From Nocardia flavorosea (GTDB lineage Bacteria > Actinomycetota > Actinomycetes > Mycobacteriales > Mycobacteriaceae): a stretch of DNA of 64,000 bases. Below, piece after piece: positions 25,805-34,347 of this stretch. Position 1 is the stretch's first letter. Every line of letters starts with the position of its first letter. The position numbers were made by a program, and so were the translations under genes. The notes below the pieces were generated by a model that had not been told where the DNA came from, did no database searches, and saw only the letters and a program-made list of their open reading frames with translations. Location of the stretch: assembly GCF_015477805.1 (NCBI RefSeq), contig NZ_JADLQL010000005.1, forward strand, positions 124,001 to 188,000. Reading direction: 5' to 3'.

Positions 25805-26392
25805 GTGCAGCTACACCGAGACGATGTCGTGGACGGAGCCCTCACCATCCTCGACCAGTACGGGCTCGCCGACCTGACCATGCGCCGGCTCGCGGGTTCG
25901 CTGCACGTTCAGCCCGGCGCGCTGTACTGGCACTTCCCCAACAAGCAGGCGCTACTCGGCGCCGTCGCCGACCGGATCCTGGCACCGATGGAACGACCCG
26001 TCGGCGCGAGCGACTGGTCCGGCGCCCTGAGCGAATTGGCGCACCGGTTGCGCGATTGTCTGCTCACTTACCGCGACGGCGCGGAACTGGTCTCCGCCAC
26101 CTACGCTTCACGCCTCACCACGAGCAAGGGCCGGGAGCGGATCGCCGGCGCCGTGATCCGTGCCGGTATGCCCCGCGAGCAGGCCGAACTCGCCGCTTAC
26201 ACGCTGCTCTACTACGTACTCGGCCACACCGTCGACGAACAGTCCCGGATGCAGATGGATTCGGCCGGGGCACTGCCCGCACCCGATTCCGCCGAGCCTG
26301 CCGAAGACCCCGATCCGACGGCCCGATTCGATTTCGGTCTGCAATTGTTCACCGCGGGTATCCGGCATCAATTGGGTGCCGAAATCCGCTGA
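25805..26392 (+). CDS. bioQ: TetR family biotin-regulon repressor BioQ
   Basis: 195 residues. TetR HTH at about 8-54: VVDGALTILDQYGLADLTMR, then RLAGSLHVQPGALYWHFPNK. The C-terminal ligand domain is of TetR_C type. Named BioQ because it diverges from bioB and TGAAC-N3-GTTCA boxes occur at bioB, bioQ, bioF and bioA; actinobacterial BioQ is a known TetR repressor of biotin genes. GTG 25805 follows GGGAGGAC. It should autoregulate through box 2. How it senses biotin status is not visible. Confidence 0.85.
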   Translation: MQLHRDDVVDGALTILDQYGLADLTMRRLAGSLHVQPGALYWHFPNKQALLGAVADRILAPMERPVGASDWSGALSELAHRLRDCLLTYRDGAELVSATYASRLTTSKGRERIAGAVIRAGMPREQAELAAYTLLYYVLGHTVDEQSRMQMDSAGALPAPDSAEPAEDPDPTARFDFGLQLFTAGIRHQLGAEIR

Positions 26393-26482
26393 CCGGCGGC
26401 GAACCGGACCGGTCGGCGACAGCGACGATCCCCCCGCACGCGCCCCGTCGTCTTCCACAGATCGCCCGAACCCGCCGGCAAG

Positions 26483-26499
26483 CTTGAACAGCGTTCAAG
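26483..26499. promoter_or_regulatory. BioQ box 3 (bioF promoter)
   Basis: CTTGAACAGCGTTCAAG, the longest copy (7-bp arms). It ends directly before the TATGGT -10 at 26500, so bound repressor would block RNA polymerase. Confidence 0.85.
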
Positions 26500-26505
26500 T
26501 ATGGT
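26500..26505 (+). promoter_or_regulatory. -10 element of bioF, leaderless type
   Basis: TATGGT, 7 nt, then GTG 26513. This supports GTG 26513 as the bioF start rather than the ATG at 26501 inside the hexamer. Confidence 0.5.
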
Positions 26506-26512
26506 GCCTGGC

Positions 26513-27667
26513 GTGACCTCGGACCCATTGGCCTGGCTCGACGACCACGCGGCGGCGCGCGTAACCGCCGGATTGCGGCGGCGGCTACGCCCGCGCACCA
26601 CGGACGCACCGACGCTGGACCTGGCCTCCAACGATTACCTGGGCCTGACCCGGCACCCGGAAGTCCGCGCCGGAGCGATCGAGGCAATCCACCGCTGGGG
26701 AGCCGGCTCGACCGGCTCGCGGCTGGTCACCGGCACCACCGCCGATCACGAACTGCTGGAAACGGAACTGGCCGAGTTCACCGGGTTCCCGGCCGCCCTG
26801 GTGTTCTCCTCCGGTTACACCGCCAACCTCGGCGCGGTGACAGCGCTGGCGGGCCGGGGCTCATTGATCGTCTCCGACGCCGGATGCCATGCCTCCCTGG
26901 TGGACGCCTGCCGGCTCTCCCGGGCCCGGGTGGCGATCGCACCGCACCGGGACACCGCGGCCGTCGCCCGGTTACTGGCCGACCGCACCGAGGAACGCGC
27001 CCTGGTGCTCACCGATTCGGTGTTCAGCGCCGACGGCGATCTGGCGCCACTGGCCGAACTGCACCGCGTGACCCGGGACCACAGCGCGCTGCTGCTCGTC
27101 GACGAAGCGCACGGGCTCGGCGTCCGCGGCCGCGGCGGGCGGGGTCTGTGCGAGGAGGCCGGGCTCGCTGGCCGACCAGATGTGATCGTCACCGTAACCC
27201 TGTCCAAAGCTCTGGCCGCCCAGGGTGGTGCGGTACTGGGCAGCGAACGAGTACGCGCCCATCTGATCGACACCGCCCGCACGATGATCTTCGATACCGG
27301 GCTGGCACCCGCCGCCGTCGGCGCCGCCCGCGCCGCCCTCCGGATCCTGCGCCGCGATCCCGGACTCGGACCGCGAGTACTGGACCGCGCCGCCGATATC
27401 GCCCGGATCGCCGGAGTGCCCGCACCCGATTCGGCGGTCGTCCCGGTGGTCCTCGGCGACCCGCAACTCGCCCACGACGCCGCCCGCGGCTGCCGAGAAC
27501 ACGGCGTGGAGGTGGGTTGTTTCCGACCCCCGTCGGTACCCGAGGGCACCTCCCGGCTGCGCCTGACCGCCCGCGCCGATCTGACTCCCGCCGATCTGGA
27601 CACCCTCGCGCAGGTCCTGATCCCGGTGCTGGCGCACGCCCGGAATATCGCGGCGGTCCCCGTATGA
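26513..27667 (+). CDS. bioF: 8-amino-7-oxononanoate synthase
   Basis: PLP enzyme condensing pimeloyl thioester with alanine. About 384 residues. LDLASNDYLGLTRHPEVR, GAGSTGSRLVTGTTADHELLE, VFSSGYTANLGAV, DAGCHASLVDACRLS, LLVDEAHGLGVRG, and the PLP Lys in VTLSKALAAQGGAV. The bioD start overlaps its stop by 4 bp. Unlike the M. tuberculosis bioA-bioF-bioD run, bioA is not next to it and lies on the other strand. Confidence 0.96.
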   Translation: MTSDPLAWLDDHAAARVTAGLRRRLRPRTTDAPTLDLASNDYLGLTRHPEVRAGAIEAIHRWGAGSTGSRLVTGTTADHELLETELAEFTGFPAALVFSSGYTANLGAVTALAGRGSLIVSDAGCHASLVDACRLSRARVAIAPHRDTAAVARLLADRTEERALVLTDSVFSADGDLAPLAELHRVTRDHSALLLVDEAHGLGVRGRGGRGLCEEAGLAGRPDVIVTVTLSKALAAQGGAVLGSERVRAHLIDTARTMIFDTGLAPAAVGAARAALRILRRDPGLGPRVLDRAADIARIAGVPAPDSAVVPVVLGDPQLAHDAARGCREHGVEVGCFRPPSVPEGTSRLRLTARADLTPADLDTLAQVLIPVLAHARNIAAVPV

Positions 27668-28395
27668 CCTTGCTGTTCGTCACCGGAACCTCCACCGAAG
27701 TCGGGAAAACCGTCACCACCGCGGCCCTGGCCGCCACCGCACACGCCGCCGGGCGCACCGTCGCGGTCTGTAAACCCGCACAGACCGGCGTCGGGGCCAC
27801 CGAACCCGGCGACCTCGCCACGATCACCGCGCTCTCCGGGGTGACCAGGACACTCGAACTGGCCCGCTACCCCGACCCGCTCGCCCCCGACACCGCCGCC
27901 CGGCGGTGCGGCGCGGGTCTGCTCACACTCACCGAAACAGCCGCCGCCATAGCCGATTTCGATTCCGCCGAGTTGACCCTGGTCGAAGGCGCCGGCGGAC
28001 TGCTGGTGCGGCTGGGCGCCTTCACCCTCCTCGACCTGGCCCGAGAACTCGCGGCGCCGGTGCTGGTGGTAGCCGCGCCGGACCTGGGCACACTCAACCA
28101 CAGCGCACTCACCACCGGCGCCCTGGAGCAGGCCGGCGTGCGATGCGCCGGCCTGGTGGTGGGATCCTGGCCACGACATCCCGATCTGGCCGCCCGGACC
28201 AATCGCACCGACCTGCCGCGGGTAACCGGCGCCGAACTCGCCGGCATCGTCCCCGCCGGGGCGGGCTCGTTGCCACCACCGCAGTTCCGCGCGGCTGCGC
28301 CCGGCTGGTTCACCGGACAGTGGGCGCGGCAGTATCTCGGGGTCGCCGCGGGCGATCACGACGTTCGGCCGGAGCGGATCACGACCTCTGCTTAA
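27664..28395 (+). CDS. bioD: Dethiobiotin synthetase
   Basis: ATP-dependent ring closure of DAPA with CO2. 243 residues. P-loop FVTGTSTEVGKTVTTAA near 5-21, CKPAQTG, LVEGAGGLLVRLG and LVVAAPDLGTLNHSALT. ATG 27664 overlaps the bioF stop (ATGA). A kinase gene starts 9 bp after its stop. Confidence 0.95.
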   Translation: MTLLFVTGTSTEVGKTVTTAALAATAHAAGRTVAVCKPAQTGVGATEPGDLATITALSGVTRTLELARYPDPLAPDTAARRCGAGLLTLTETAAAIADFDSAELTLVEGAGGLLVRLGAFTLLDLARELAAPVLVVAAPDLGTLNHSALTTGALEQAGVRCAGLVVGSWPRHPDLAARTNRTDLPRVTGAELAGIVPAGAGSLPPPQFRAAAPGWFTGQWARQYLGVAAGDHDVRPERITTSA

Positions 28396-28398
28396 AGT
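28393..28398 (+). promoter_or_regulatory. -10 element of the MacS-type kinase gene, leaderless type
   Basis: TAAAGT, which includes the bioD stop codon, then 6 nt and ATG 28405. It suggests that the kinase can be transcribed independently of bioFD. Confidence 0.35.
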
Positions 28399-28404
28399 GC
28401 GGGT

Positions 28405-29619
28405 ATGGCCACGACCAGGTCCCCGCGGGAATTGCCGAATCGCGCCCCCGACCCGGCCGACGCCGCCACCGCACCCCTGTGGCGCGCGGTCCAGGCGTTC
28501 CGGCTGGTCACACTGCTGTACGCGGTGGGACAGCAGATCGCATCCGTGCAGTACTACGACCATCGGCTGCTGAGCTGGTTCTTCATCGCCCTCATGGTGA
28601 TCTGGTCCGGCGTTTCCGCCCTGCTGCTGACCCAGTGGCACACTCCGGATACCGCACGCACCCGCACGCTGGTCGTCGTGGGCGACCATCTCGTGGTAAT
28701 CGGACTGATCGCGGCCACTCCCCTGGTCGCCGAATACGACTGGTACCACGGGCACCAACCGCTGCCCACCACCATGTGGTCGGCGAACGCGGTCATCTCC
28801 GCCGCCATCCTGCGCGGACCGCTGACCGGAGTCGGGTCGGGCCTGCTCGTCGCGGCCACCATCATCACCATGCGACAGCAGTGGGGCGAGGATGTGTGGG
28901 CCGACGCGACGGCGCCGGTTCTCGTGTCGGTCGGTTTGGCGCTCGGCCTGGCGGCCAATACCGCCCGGCGCGCCCAAGAGCAGCTACAGCGCGCGGTACG
29001 GCTCACCGCCGCCGCCGAGGAACGGGAACGGCTGGCCCGCCAGGTGCACGACGGCGTTCTACAGATCCTCTCCTACATCAGCCGGCGCGGCAATGAAATA
29101 GGCGGTCCAGCTGGAGAATTGGCCGAGCGGGCCGCTGAGCAGGAGGTCGCGCTGCGGCGGCTCATCTCCGAACAGGCCGCCCACTCGACCGCCGGCGATA
29201 CCGCGGTCGACCTGCGTCCGCTGCTGACGGCGCACAGCACCCCCAGGGTGGTCGTCTCCACTCCCGGCGATCCCGTACCCGTCGGCCGCTGGACGGCCGA
29301 GGAGATCACCGCCGCGGTCGCCGCCGCCCTGACCAATGTCGAACTGCACGCGGGACCCGACGCCCGCGCCTACGTGCTCCTGGAGGACACCGGCTCCGAT
29401 CTGGTGGTCAGCGTCCGCGACGACGGCGTCGGCATACCTCCCGGGCGGCTGGCCGAAGCGGAGAACGAGGGCCGGATGGGGGTATCCCGCTCGATAACCG
29501 GACGGATCGCCGCCCTCGGCGGCACGGCTGAACTGCTCACCGCCGAACTCGTCGGCGAAGGTACGGAATGGGAGTTCCACATCCCGCGCGGTCGCGACAA
29601 TCCTCGCGGCCTACGGTGA
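28405..29619 (+). CDS. MacS family sensor histidine kinase
   Basis: 404 residues. About five membrane segments in residues 25-185 with short loops. Then the HisKA_3-type dimerisation box EERERLARQVHDGVLQILSY with phosphoacceptor His215, and an HATPase domain (N box ALTNVELHAG, N311; G box RDDGVGIPPGRL near 338-349; GMGVSRSITGR-like segment). MacS kinases pair with NarL-type regulators. The likely partner is the regulator at 33148 on the same strand, now 3.5 kb away. The signal is unknown. Confidence 0.88.
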   Translation: MATTRSPRELPNRAPDPADAATAPLWRAVQAFRLVTLLYAVGQQIASVQYYDHRLLSWFFIALMVIWSGVSALLLTQWHTPDTARTRTLVVVGDHLVVIGLIAATPLVAEYDWYHGHQPLPTTMWSANAVISAAILRGPLTGVGSGLLVAATIITMRQQWGEDVWADATAPVLVSVGLALGLAANTARRAQEQLQRAVRLTAAAEERERLARQVHDGVLQILSYISRRGNEIGGPAGELAERAAEQEVALRRLISEQAAHSTAGDTAVDLRPLLTAHSTPRVVVSTPGDPVPVGRWTAEEITAAVAAALTNVELHAGPDARAYVLLEDTGSDLVVSVRDDGVGIPPGRLAEAENEGRMGVSRSITGRIAALGGTAELLTAELVGEGTEWEFHIPRGRDNPRGLR

Positions 29620-29660
29620 AGCAGCGCGTCCTGCGGTTGGAGAACTGCAGTGCCGCCGCA

Positions 29661-29996
29661 TCACCGGGGCCGACGCGGCTCGGCAGTTTCGCCGACGAGG
29701 GAATGGAAGAAGTCCCGGATATCGGCGGTGAGCAACTCCGGCACTTCCATCGCCGCGAAATGACCGCCGCGATCGAATTCCGACCAGTGCCGGATGTCGT
29801 ATGGCCGCTCGGCCGGCGTCCGCACCGATTGGGTGATGTCGTTGGCTAAAACCGCCGCTCCCACCGGCACCGAGTACGGCGTATGCCCCCGTGCCGGCTC
29901 CCGGTGCAGCCGTGCCGAGGACGCCGCGGTGGCGGTCAGCCAGTACAGCGAGATATCGGTGAGAAAGCGCCGTCGAGATACCCGACCCACCAACAT
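29661..29996 (-). pseudogene. Truncated epoxide hydrolase (C-terminal remnant)
   Basis: The frame encodes the last third of an EphA/EphB-type epoxide hydrolase: LTDISLYWLTATAASSARL, VPVGAAVLANDITQSVR, and the catalytic-His segment HWSEFDRGGHFAAMEVPELL followed by DIRDFF. The nucleophile, oxyanion-hole and lid parts are absent. A TAA lies two codons before the only ATG, and the DNA just beyond is AT-rich with no homology. The end is therefore a genuine truncation and the fragment cannot be active. The intact downstream C terminus implies recent decay or a recombination breakpoint near 29980-30000. Confidence 0.8.
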
Positions 29997-30079
29997 TGGT
30001 TACGCCGGCACAACATATTGATTGGTATTTCCAACGAATTTGCGAAAAACGATTGTTCCGCCGAAGGGATGTGCCGATC

Positions 30080-31015
30080 ATGACCGGCATGGACATGGTG
30101 CGGATGGAGGCTCCGGAGCGGGTCGGGTCGACAGGGTTGCCGGATGGGCGCCGGCTGGCGTGGGCGGAATGGGGCCCGGCGGATGGCCGGCCGGTATTGT
30201 TCTGCCCCGGCGCCGGCTGGGGGCGTACGCTCGGATTCGGCTTCGCCGCACTGGCCGAGCTGGACATCCGGCTGATCTCGGTGGAGCGGCCCGGCTCGGG
30301 GGAATCCACCGCAATGCCGGGGCGCACGCTCCTGGACTGGGCCGACGATATCGGCCGACTGGGCGTGGCCGAACCCGCTGTCGTCGGTTTCTCCCAGGGA
30401 GCCCCGTTCGCCCTCGCTCTGGCTGCGCGCGGGATCACTGCCGCGGTGGCGATCGTCTCCGGCGGTGACGAACTCGCTCACCCCGCAATGCCTCTGCCGG
30501 ACGACGTTCGGCGGCTGGTCGATCTGGTGGCCACCGATCCGGCCCGCGCCGAACGCGATTTCGCGCACTTCGGAAGCGCCGAAACGCTGTGGCGGCTGAG
30601 CGTCGAGGGCAGCTCCGAGGCCGATCGCGCGGTCTATCTGCAACCGGACTTCGCCGCCGCGTTCGGTCGTGCGCTCGATTCCGGTTTCGCGCAGGGTCCG
30701 GCGGGTTATGCGCGCGATACGGTCTTGCATTTCGCGCGCTGGCCGTTCCGTGTAGAGGAACTCACCGCCCGCGTTCACCTCTGGTACGGCGGGCAGGACG
30801 GCAACTCGACCCATTCCCCCGACCACGGCGCCACCCTCGCCGCCCGAATCCCGGGCGCAACCCGGCACTATCTACCGGACAGCGGGGCCGCGCTGCTGTG
30901 GACACACGGCGGCGAAATCCTCCGGCAGCTCCTCGCGTCTGCGCCGGCTACCCCGGCACAATCGATTTCGACCTCCGGCCGACCGTGCACCGACGGATAT
31001 CATCGGCTTCCGTGA
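30080..31015 (+). CDS. Alpha/beta hydrolase
   Basis: About 311 residues, cytosolic. LPDGRRLAWAEWGPADGRPVL, FCPGAGWGR (oxyanion loop), VERPGSGES, nucleophile in VVGFSQGAPFALALA, Asp in WYGGQDGNSTHSPDH, and a C-terminal acid/His region in HYLPDSGAALLWTHGGEI. ATG 30080 has AAGGGA 10 nt upstream; ATG 30089 is an alternative. An AT-rich stretch before it (about 29990-30065) likely holds its promoter. The next gene overlaps by 4 bp (GTGA). The substrate is unknown. Confidence 0.85.
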   Translation: MTGMDMVRMEAPERVGSTGLPDGRRLAWAEWGPADGRPVLFCPGAGWGRTLGFGFAALAELDIRLISVERPGSGESTAMPGRTLLDWADDIGRLGVAEPAVVGFSQGAPFALALAARGITAAVAIVSGGDELAHPAMPLPDDVRRLVDLVATDPARAERDFAHFGSAETLWRLSVEGSSEADRAVYLQPDFAAAFGRALDSGFAQGPAGYARDTVLHFARWPFRVEELTARVHLWYGGQDGNSTHSPDHGATLAARIPGATRHYLPDSGAALLWTHGGEILRQLLASAPATPAQSISTSGRPCTDGYHRLP

Positions 31016-31525
31016 ACGGATCCGGCAGCGGGCGGTGCGTATGCGGGGCGGCAGCACCGTGCATCGATACCTGGCACGAAGCGCTGGCGGTCGAACAGGG
31101 CGACCCCGAGATGTACAACTGGCACGCCCCCCTTGGTGTGCACGTTCGTTCTCCAGCATCGGCCGCATATGGTGCCGCGGTACGCCGACGGACAGTTCCG
31201 GATGCTGCAGTTCTATGCCGATCGAGGTATCGCGGCGACGAACCGGCTCGCCCGGCATCAGATCGCCCGCAACAAAGACGGCAGCGGCTACGATCTGGGA
31301 CCGCTGAATTCGTATGCTGCGCTTCCGGAATCCGGCTTCCCGGCCGGCTTCCCGCTCAGTGTCCACGATCTCCGAGACGCCGACGGCGGGTTCACCGGGG
31401 ACGGTTGCCGAGCCTACGGCGACCGGATGCACCACCTGGCCGAGGCCACTGTCCGGGCATGGCTGACGTCTCGTCCGACCTCCGGTCCGCGGCGGACCCG
31501 GAAAAAACTTCGCCGGCAGCGATGA
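31012..31525 (+). pseudogene. DUF5946-like gene with a +1 frameshift in a C run
   Basis: Starts at GTG 31012 overlapping the hydrolase stop. The first frame reads GRCVCGAAAPCIDTWHEALA then VEQGDPEMYNWHAP, with the CxC...C start typical of DUF5946. At 31127-31132 there are six Cs. Removing one joins it to the second frame, LVCTFVLQHRPHMVPRYADG then QFRMLQFYADRG, which runs to TGA 31525 and would give about 170 residues. The family's LQH segment lies just after the slip. This is either a real inactivating indel, a sequencing error or, less likely, programmed slippage. Function of the family is unknown. Confidence 0.75.
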
Positions 31526-31598
31526 CTCCACCGGCGCCGCCCCGTCCTATCGGTTGAACGCGCTACCGACCCGGCGCGACCGACCAGAAGGACGAGAA

Positions 31599-32036
31599 AT
31601 GACCACCGCCGACCCCGCCGCCACCTTCTCCGCCGACGCCCCCGCCCGTCCCGGCAAGATCCGCAACCGCGTCCTGTGGACTCTCCAGATCCTGCTCGGC
31701 CTGTTCTTCATCATCGCCTCGGGCGGGCCGAAGCTGGTGATCCCGAACACCCTGTCCGAGAACACTTCCGAGAACCTGGCGATCCCGTTCGCACTGCTCG
31801 TCTTCATCGGAGTCGTCGAAGTCGCGGGCGGTATCGGCCTGATGGTGCCGCGGCTCACTGCCCTCGCCGCCGCGGGGCTGTCCGTGCTCACCGTGCTCGC
31901 CGCCGGGACCCAGGCGTTCATCGCCGACAAGCCTTCGATGGCGATCTTCCCCCTGGTGCTGGCCGCGATCTTCGCCTGGATCGCCTACGAACGCCGCGCC
32001 GGCGTCGCCGATCTGCGCACCATGCTGTCCCGATGA
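31599..32036 (+). CDS. DoxX family membrane protein
   Basis: 145 residues, four membrane helices: VLWTLQILLGLFFIIASGG, IPFALLVFIGVVEVAGGIGL, LTALAAAGLSVLTVLAAGTQ and IFPLVLAAIFAWIAY. The first helix with its SGGPKL motif and the VEVAGGIGL segment are typical of DoxX. ATG 31599 follows AGAAGGACGAG. DoxX proteins are linked to redox or thiol stress in mycobacteria; the role here is not determined. A perfect palindrome follows its stop. Confidence 0.87.
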   Translation: MTTADPAATFSADAPARPGKIRNRVLWTLQILLGLFFIIASGGPKLVIPNTLSENTSENLAIPFALLVFIGVVEVAGGIGLMVPRLTALAAAGLSVLTVLAAGTQAFIADKPSMAIFPLVLAAIFAWIAYERRAGVADLRTMLSR

Positions 32037-32055
32037 CAACTCCATGAGCGCGGCC

Positions 32056-32083
32056 GGCGATCGGTGGACGTCCACCGATCGCC
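32056..32083 (+). terminator. 28-bp perfect palindrome after the DoxX gene
   Basis: Arms GGCGATCGGTGGAC and GTCCACCGATCGCC meet with no spacer, 19 bp after the stop at 32036. As RNA it forms a 12-bp stem with an ACGT loop. Probably a terminator; a protein-binding role is possible. Confidence 0.6.
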
Positions 32084-32176
32084 GATCGTGCGTTTCCCGG
32101 ATCGCTCGCTGCCCGGCCGCGCCCGGCGACAGCCCGGGCGATCACGGCCCCCGACCCCGACCGGCATACTCGCGGT

Positions 32177-32893
32177 GTGGACAACGAGGGTTACAGCGTG
32201 ACTGTGGACTCCGCCGTCGAGTTGGACGATCCGGTGGGTGAATCGCTGCGTGGCCAGCATGCGCACTTGGGCCGGTGGACCGGACGGGCGGGGATCTATC
32301 TGCCGGAGGTCGCATCGTTCGCCGCGGTGGGCATCGAACCGGACGAGCAGGCATGGGCCGATCTTGCTCGGCTGGTCGGGCGGGGTGAGCTCGCGGATAT
32401 GTTCAGTTGCCCGGCGCGACCGCCCGCAGACTGGGAACCGGTTTTCGCCCTCGACGGCCGCCAGATGGTCGGCCCGGCGAGTGCGCCCGAGCAACCCGGG
32501 TCCGGCGCCGAAGTGGTGGGGCTGGGCACGGAGAACGTGCCCGAGATGCTCGATCTGGTCGCCCGGACCCAGCCGGGGCCGTTCCGGGCGCGCACCCACG
32601 AACTCGGCACCTACCTGGGTATCCGCGCCCACGGCCGGCTGGTGGCGATGGCCGGGGAACGGCTCCGGCCACCGGGATGGACCGAGATCAGCGCGGTCTG
32701 CACGGCACCCGAGGCGCGGGGAAACGGGTATGCGGCTCGGTTGATCGGCGAACTCGTCACGCGGATCGTGGCACGCGGGGAACGGCCGTTTCTGCACGTG
32801 GTGGAGACCAATACCGGTGCGATCGGCCTGTACGAGAAGCTCGGGTTCCACACGCGTACGCACGTGACCTTCCGCGGTTTCCGCGTCCCCTGA
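32177..32893 (+). CDS. GNAT family N-acetyltransferase
   Basis: 238 residues. The C-terminal half is GNAT: VPEMLDLVARTQPGPF, LGTYLGIRAHGRLVAMAGER, the acetyl-CoA loop TAPEARGNGYAARLIGEL and HVVETNTGAIGLYEKLGFHT. The N-terminal 90 residues (HAHLGRWTGRAGIYLPEVASF, ADMFSCPARPPADWEPVF) are a second, degenerate half seen in FR47-type double-GNAT proteins. Start at GTG 32177; GTG 32201 is possible. The substrate is unknown. Confidence 0.85.
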   Translation: MDNEGYSVTVDSAVELDDPVGESLRGQHAHLGRWTGRAGIYLPEVASFAAVGIEPDEQAWADLARLVGRGELADMFSCPARPPADWEPVFALDGRQMVGPASAPEQPGSGAEVVGLGTENVPEMLDLVARTQPGPFRARTHELGTYLGIRAHGRLVAMAGERLRPPGWTEISAVCTAPEARGNGYAARLIGELVTRIVARGERPFLHVVETNTGAIGLYEKLGFHTRTHVTFRGFRVP

Positions 32894-33147
32894 CACCCGG
32901 ATGCGCTCTGTCCGGGCCGCGGCGCGCACCGGTTCGACCCGCGCTGAACGACAGGGAATCCGCCGGAATCGCAACGCGGGACTCCGGTGCCATCGGTGAT
33001 AGTTTTTCGGCAACATGACCCGTTCCGGTTTCCCGCGCGCGGCGGCACAGGCAAACTGGCGTGGAAATCTGTACCGGGCTGTCCCGCACCGGCGGATTCC
33101 GGCAGTGCCGGATGTATGCGGTGGCCTGCCTCGGAGGGAGCGGTGAG

Positions 33148-33813
33148 ATGACGGACGAGGCGACGGCTGTTTCGGTGATGGTGGTCGACGATCACCCGAT
33201 CTGGCGCGAAGGGGTGGCCCGCGACCTCGAAGCGGCCGGGTTCCGGGTGGTGGCGACGGCCGAGGACACCGCGACCGCGGTCCGGCGGGCCGCCGCGGTC
33301 CGGCCGCGGGTGGTGCTGATGGATATGCAACTCCCCGACGGCAACGGCGCCCGGGCGACGGCCGACGTACTGCGGGTTTCCCCGGACAGCCGGGTGCTGG
33401 TGCTCTCCGCCTCCGACGAACGACACGATGTACTCGACGCGGTGAAGGCCGGGGCCAGCGGGTATCTCGTCAAAAGTGCTTCCGCGGCCGAACTTTTCGC
33501 CGCGGTTCACGATACGGCCGCCGGTCAGGCGGTGTTCACCCCGGGGCTGGCCGGTTTGGTGCTGGGTGAGTACCGGCGGATGGCCACCGCGCCCAGCGAT
33601 CCCGGGACCCCGGAACGTCCCGCGCTGACCGAACGCGAAACCGAGGTGCTGCGCATGGTGGCGAAGGGTCTGTCCGCCAAGCAGATCGCCACCCGCCTGC
33701 ACCTGAGCCATCGCACGGTCGAGAACCATGTGCAGGCGACTCTGCGCAAACTCCAGCTGGCGAACCGAGTGGAGCTGACCCGCTATGTGATCGAACAGGG
33801 CCTCGACGATTGA
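33148..33813 (+). CDS. NarL/LuxR family response regulator
   Basis: 221 residues. Receiver domain 7-125: VMVVDDHPIWREG (acid pocket D14, D15), phosphoacceptor D59 in VVLMDMQLPDGNG, and the conserved Lys in SGYLVKSAS. LuxR HTH about 152-215: LTEREtEVLRMVAKGL type segment with LSAKQIATRLHLSHRTVENH. ATG 33148 follows GGAGGGAGCGGTGAG. It has no adjacent kinase; the MacS-type kinase at 28405 is the probable partner, the genes between having been inserted. Confidence 0.92.
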   Translation: MTDEATAVSVMVVDDHPIWREGVARDLEAAGFRVVATAEDTATAVRRAAAVRPRVVLMDMQLPDGNGARATADVLRVSPDSRVLVLSASDERHDVLDAVKAGASGYLVKSASAAELFAAVHDTAAGQAVFTPGLAGLVLGEYRRMATAPSDPGTPERPALTERETEVLRMVAKGLSAKQIATRLHLSHRTVENHVQATLRKLQLANRVELTRYVIEQGLDD

Positions 33814-34347
33814 CTCTGCCTCCGGGCTACGACCGGGACCGGCCGGATAGGCTCGGCCGCGATTCCGGTGGCGACAGCTCGAAGCCGGCATGGCCGGGCC
33901 GGTTGGTACCGGTTGCGCGCCGGTGCCCGGAGGTCGAGGACTTCCGGGGTTAGCCGGAGATGCGGTCGGCGACGTGACCCGGTCGGCAGGACCGTTACGG
34001 GGTGGCGCGCTACTGCGGCGGCCCGGGCGGGCAACGCCGGCTCCGGCCGGCCCATGCTCCGGCGGGTTCTTGTTCGACCGAACTCGTCCGCCGCCCATGC
34101 GGCCCGGCTCACAGGCGCTGCGCGCGCTCCGCACCCACGGGCCGGTCCCCCGGCCGTCGGCCGATGGCCCCCTGCGGGCCCGGCCCGGCGGCCGAGCTCG
34201 GGGCCGTTGTCTGTTCGTCCGGTACCGGGCGCTGTCCCCCTGCGGCACGACCGATAACGGGGCGACCGGCGAAGACGGGTAGATCCCGGGTTCGGGGCGA
34301 GTATTCCTACTCATCCGCGGAGAAACCGCACGGCCGACCATCGAAGT
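33814..34347. other. 534-bp spacer
   Basis: GC-rich and repetitive in Gly/Pro/Arg codons in all frames. I found no domain, tRNA or convincing start. It separates the response regulator from the DUF2339 gene. Confidence 0.4.
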
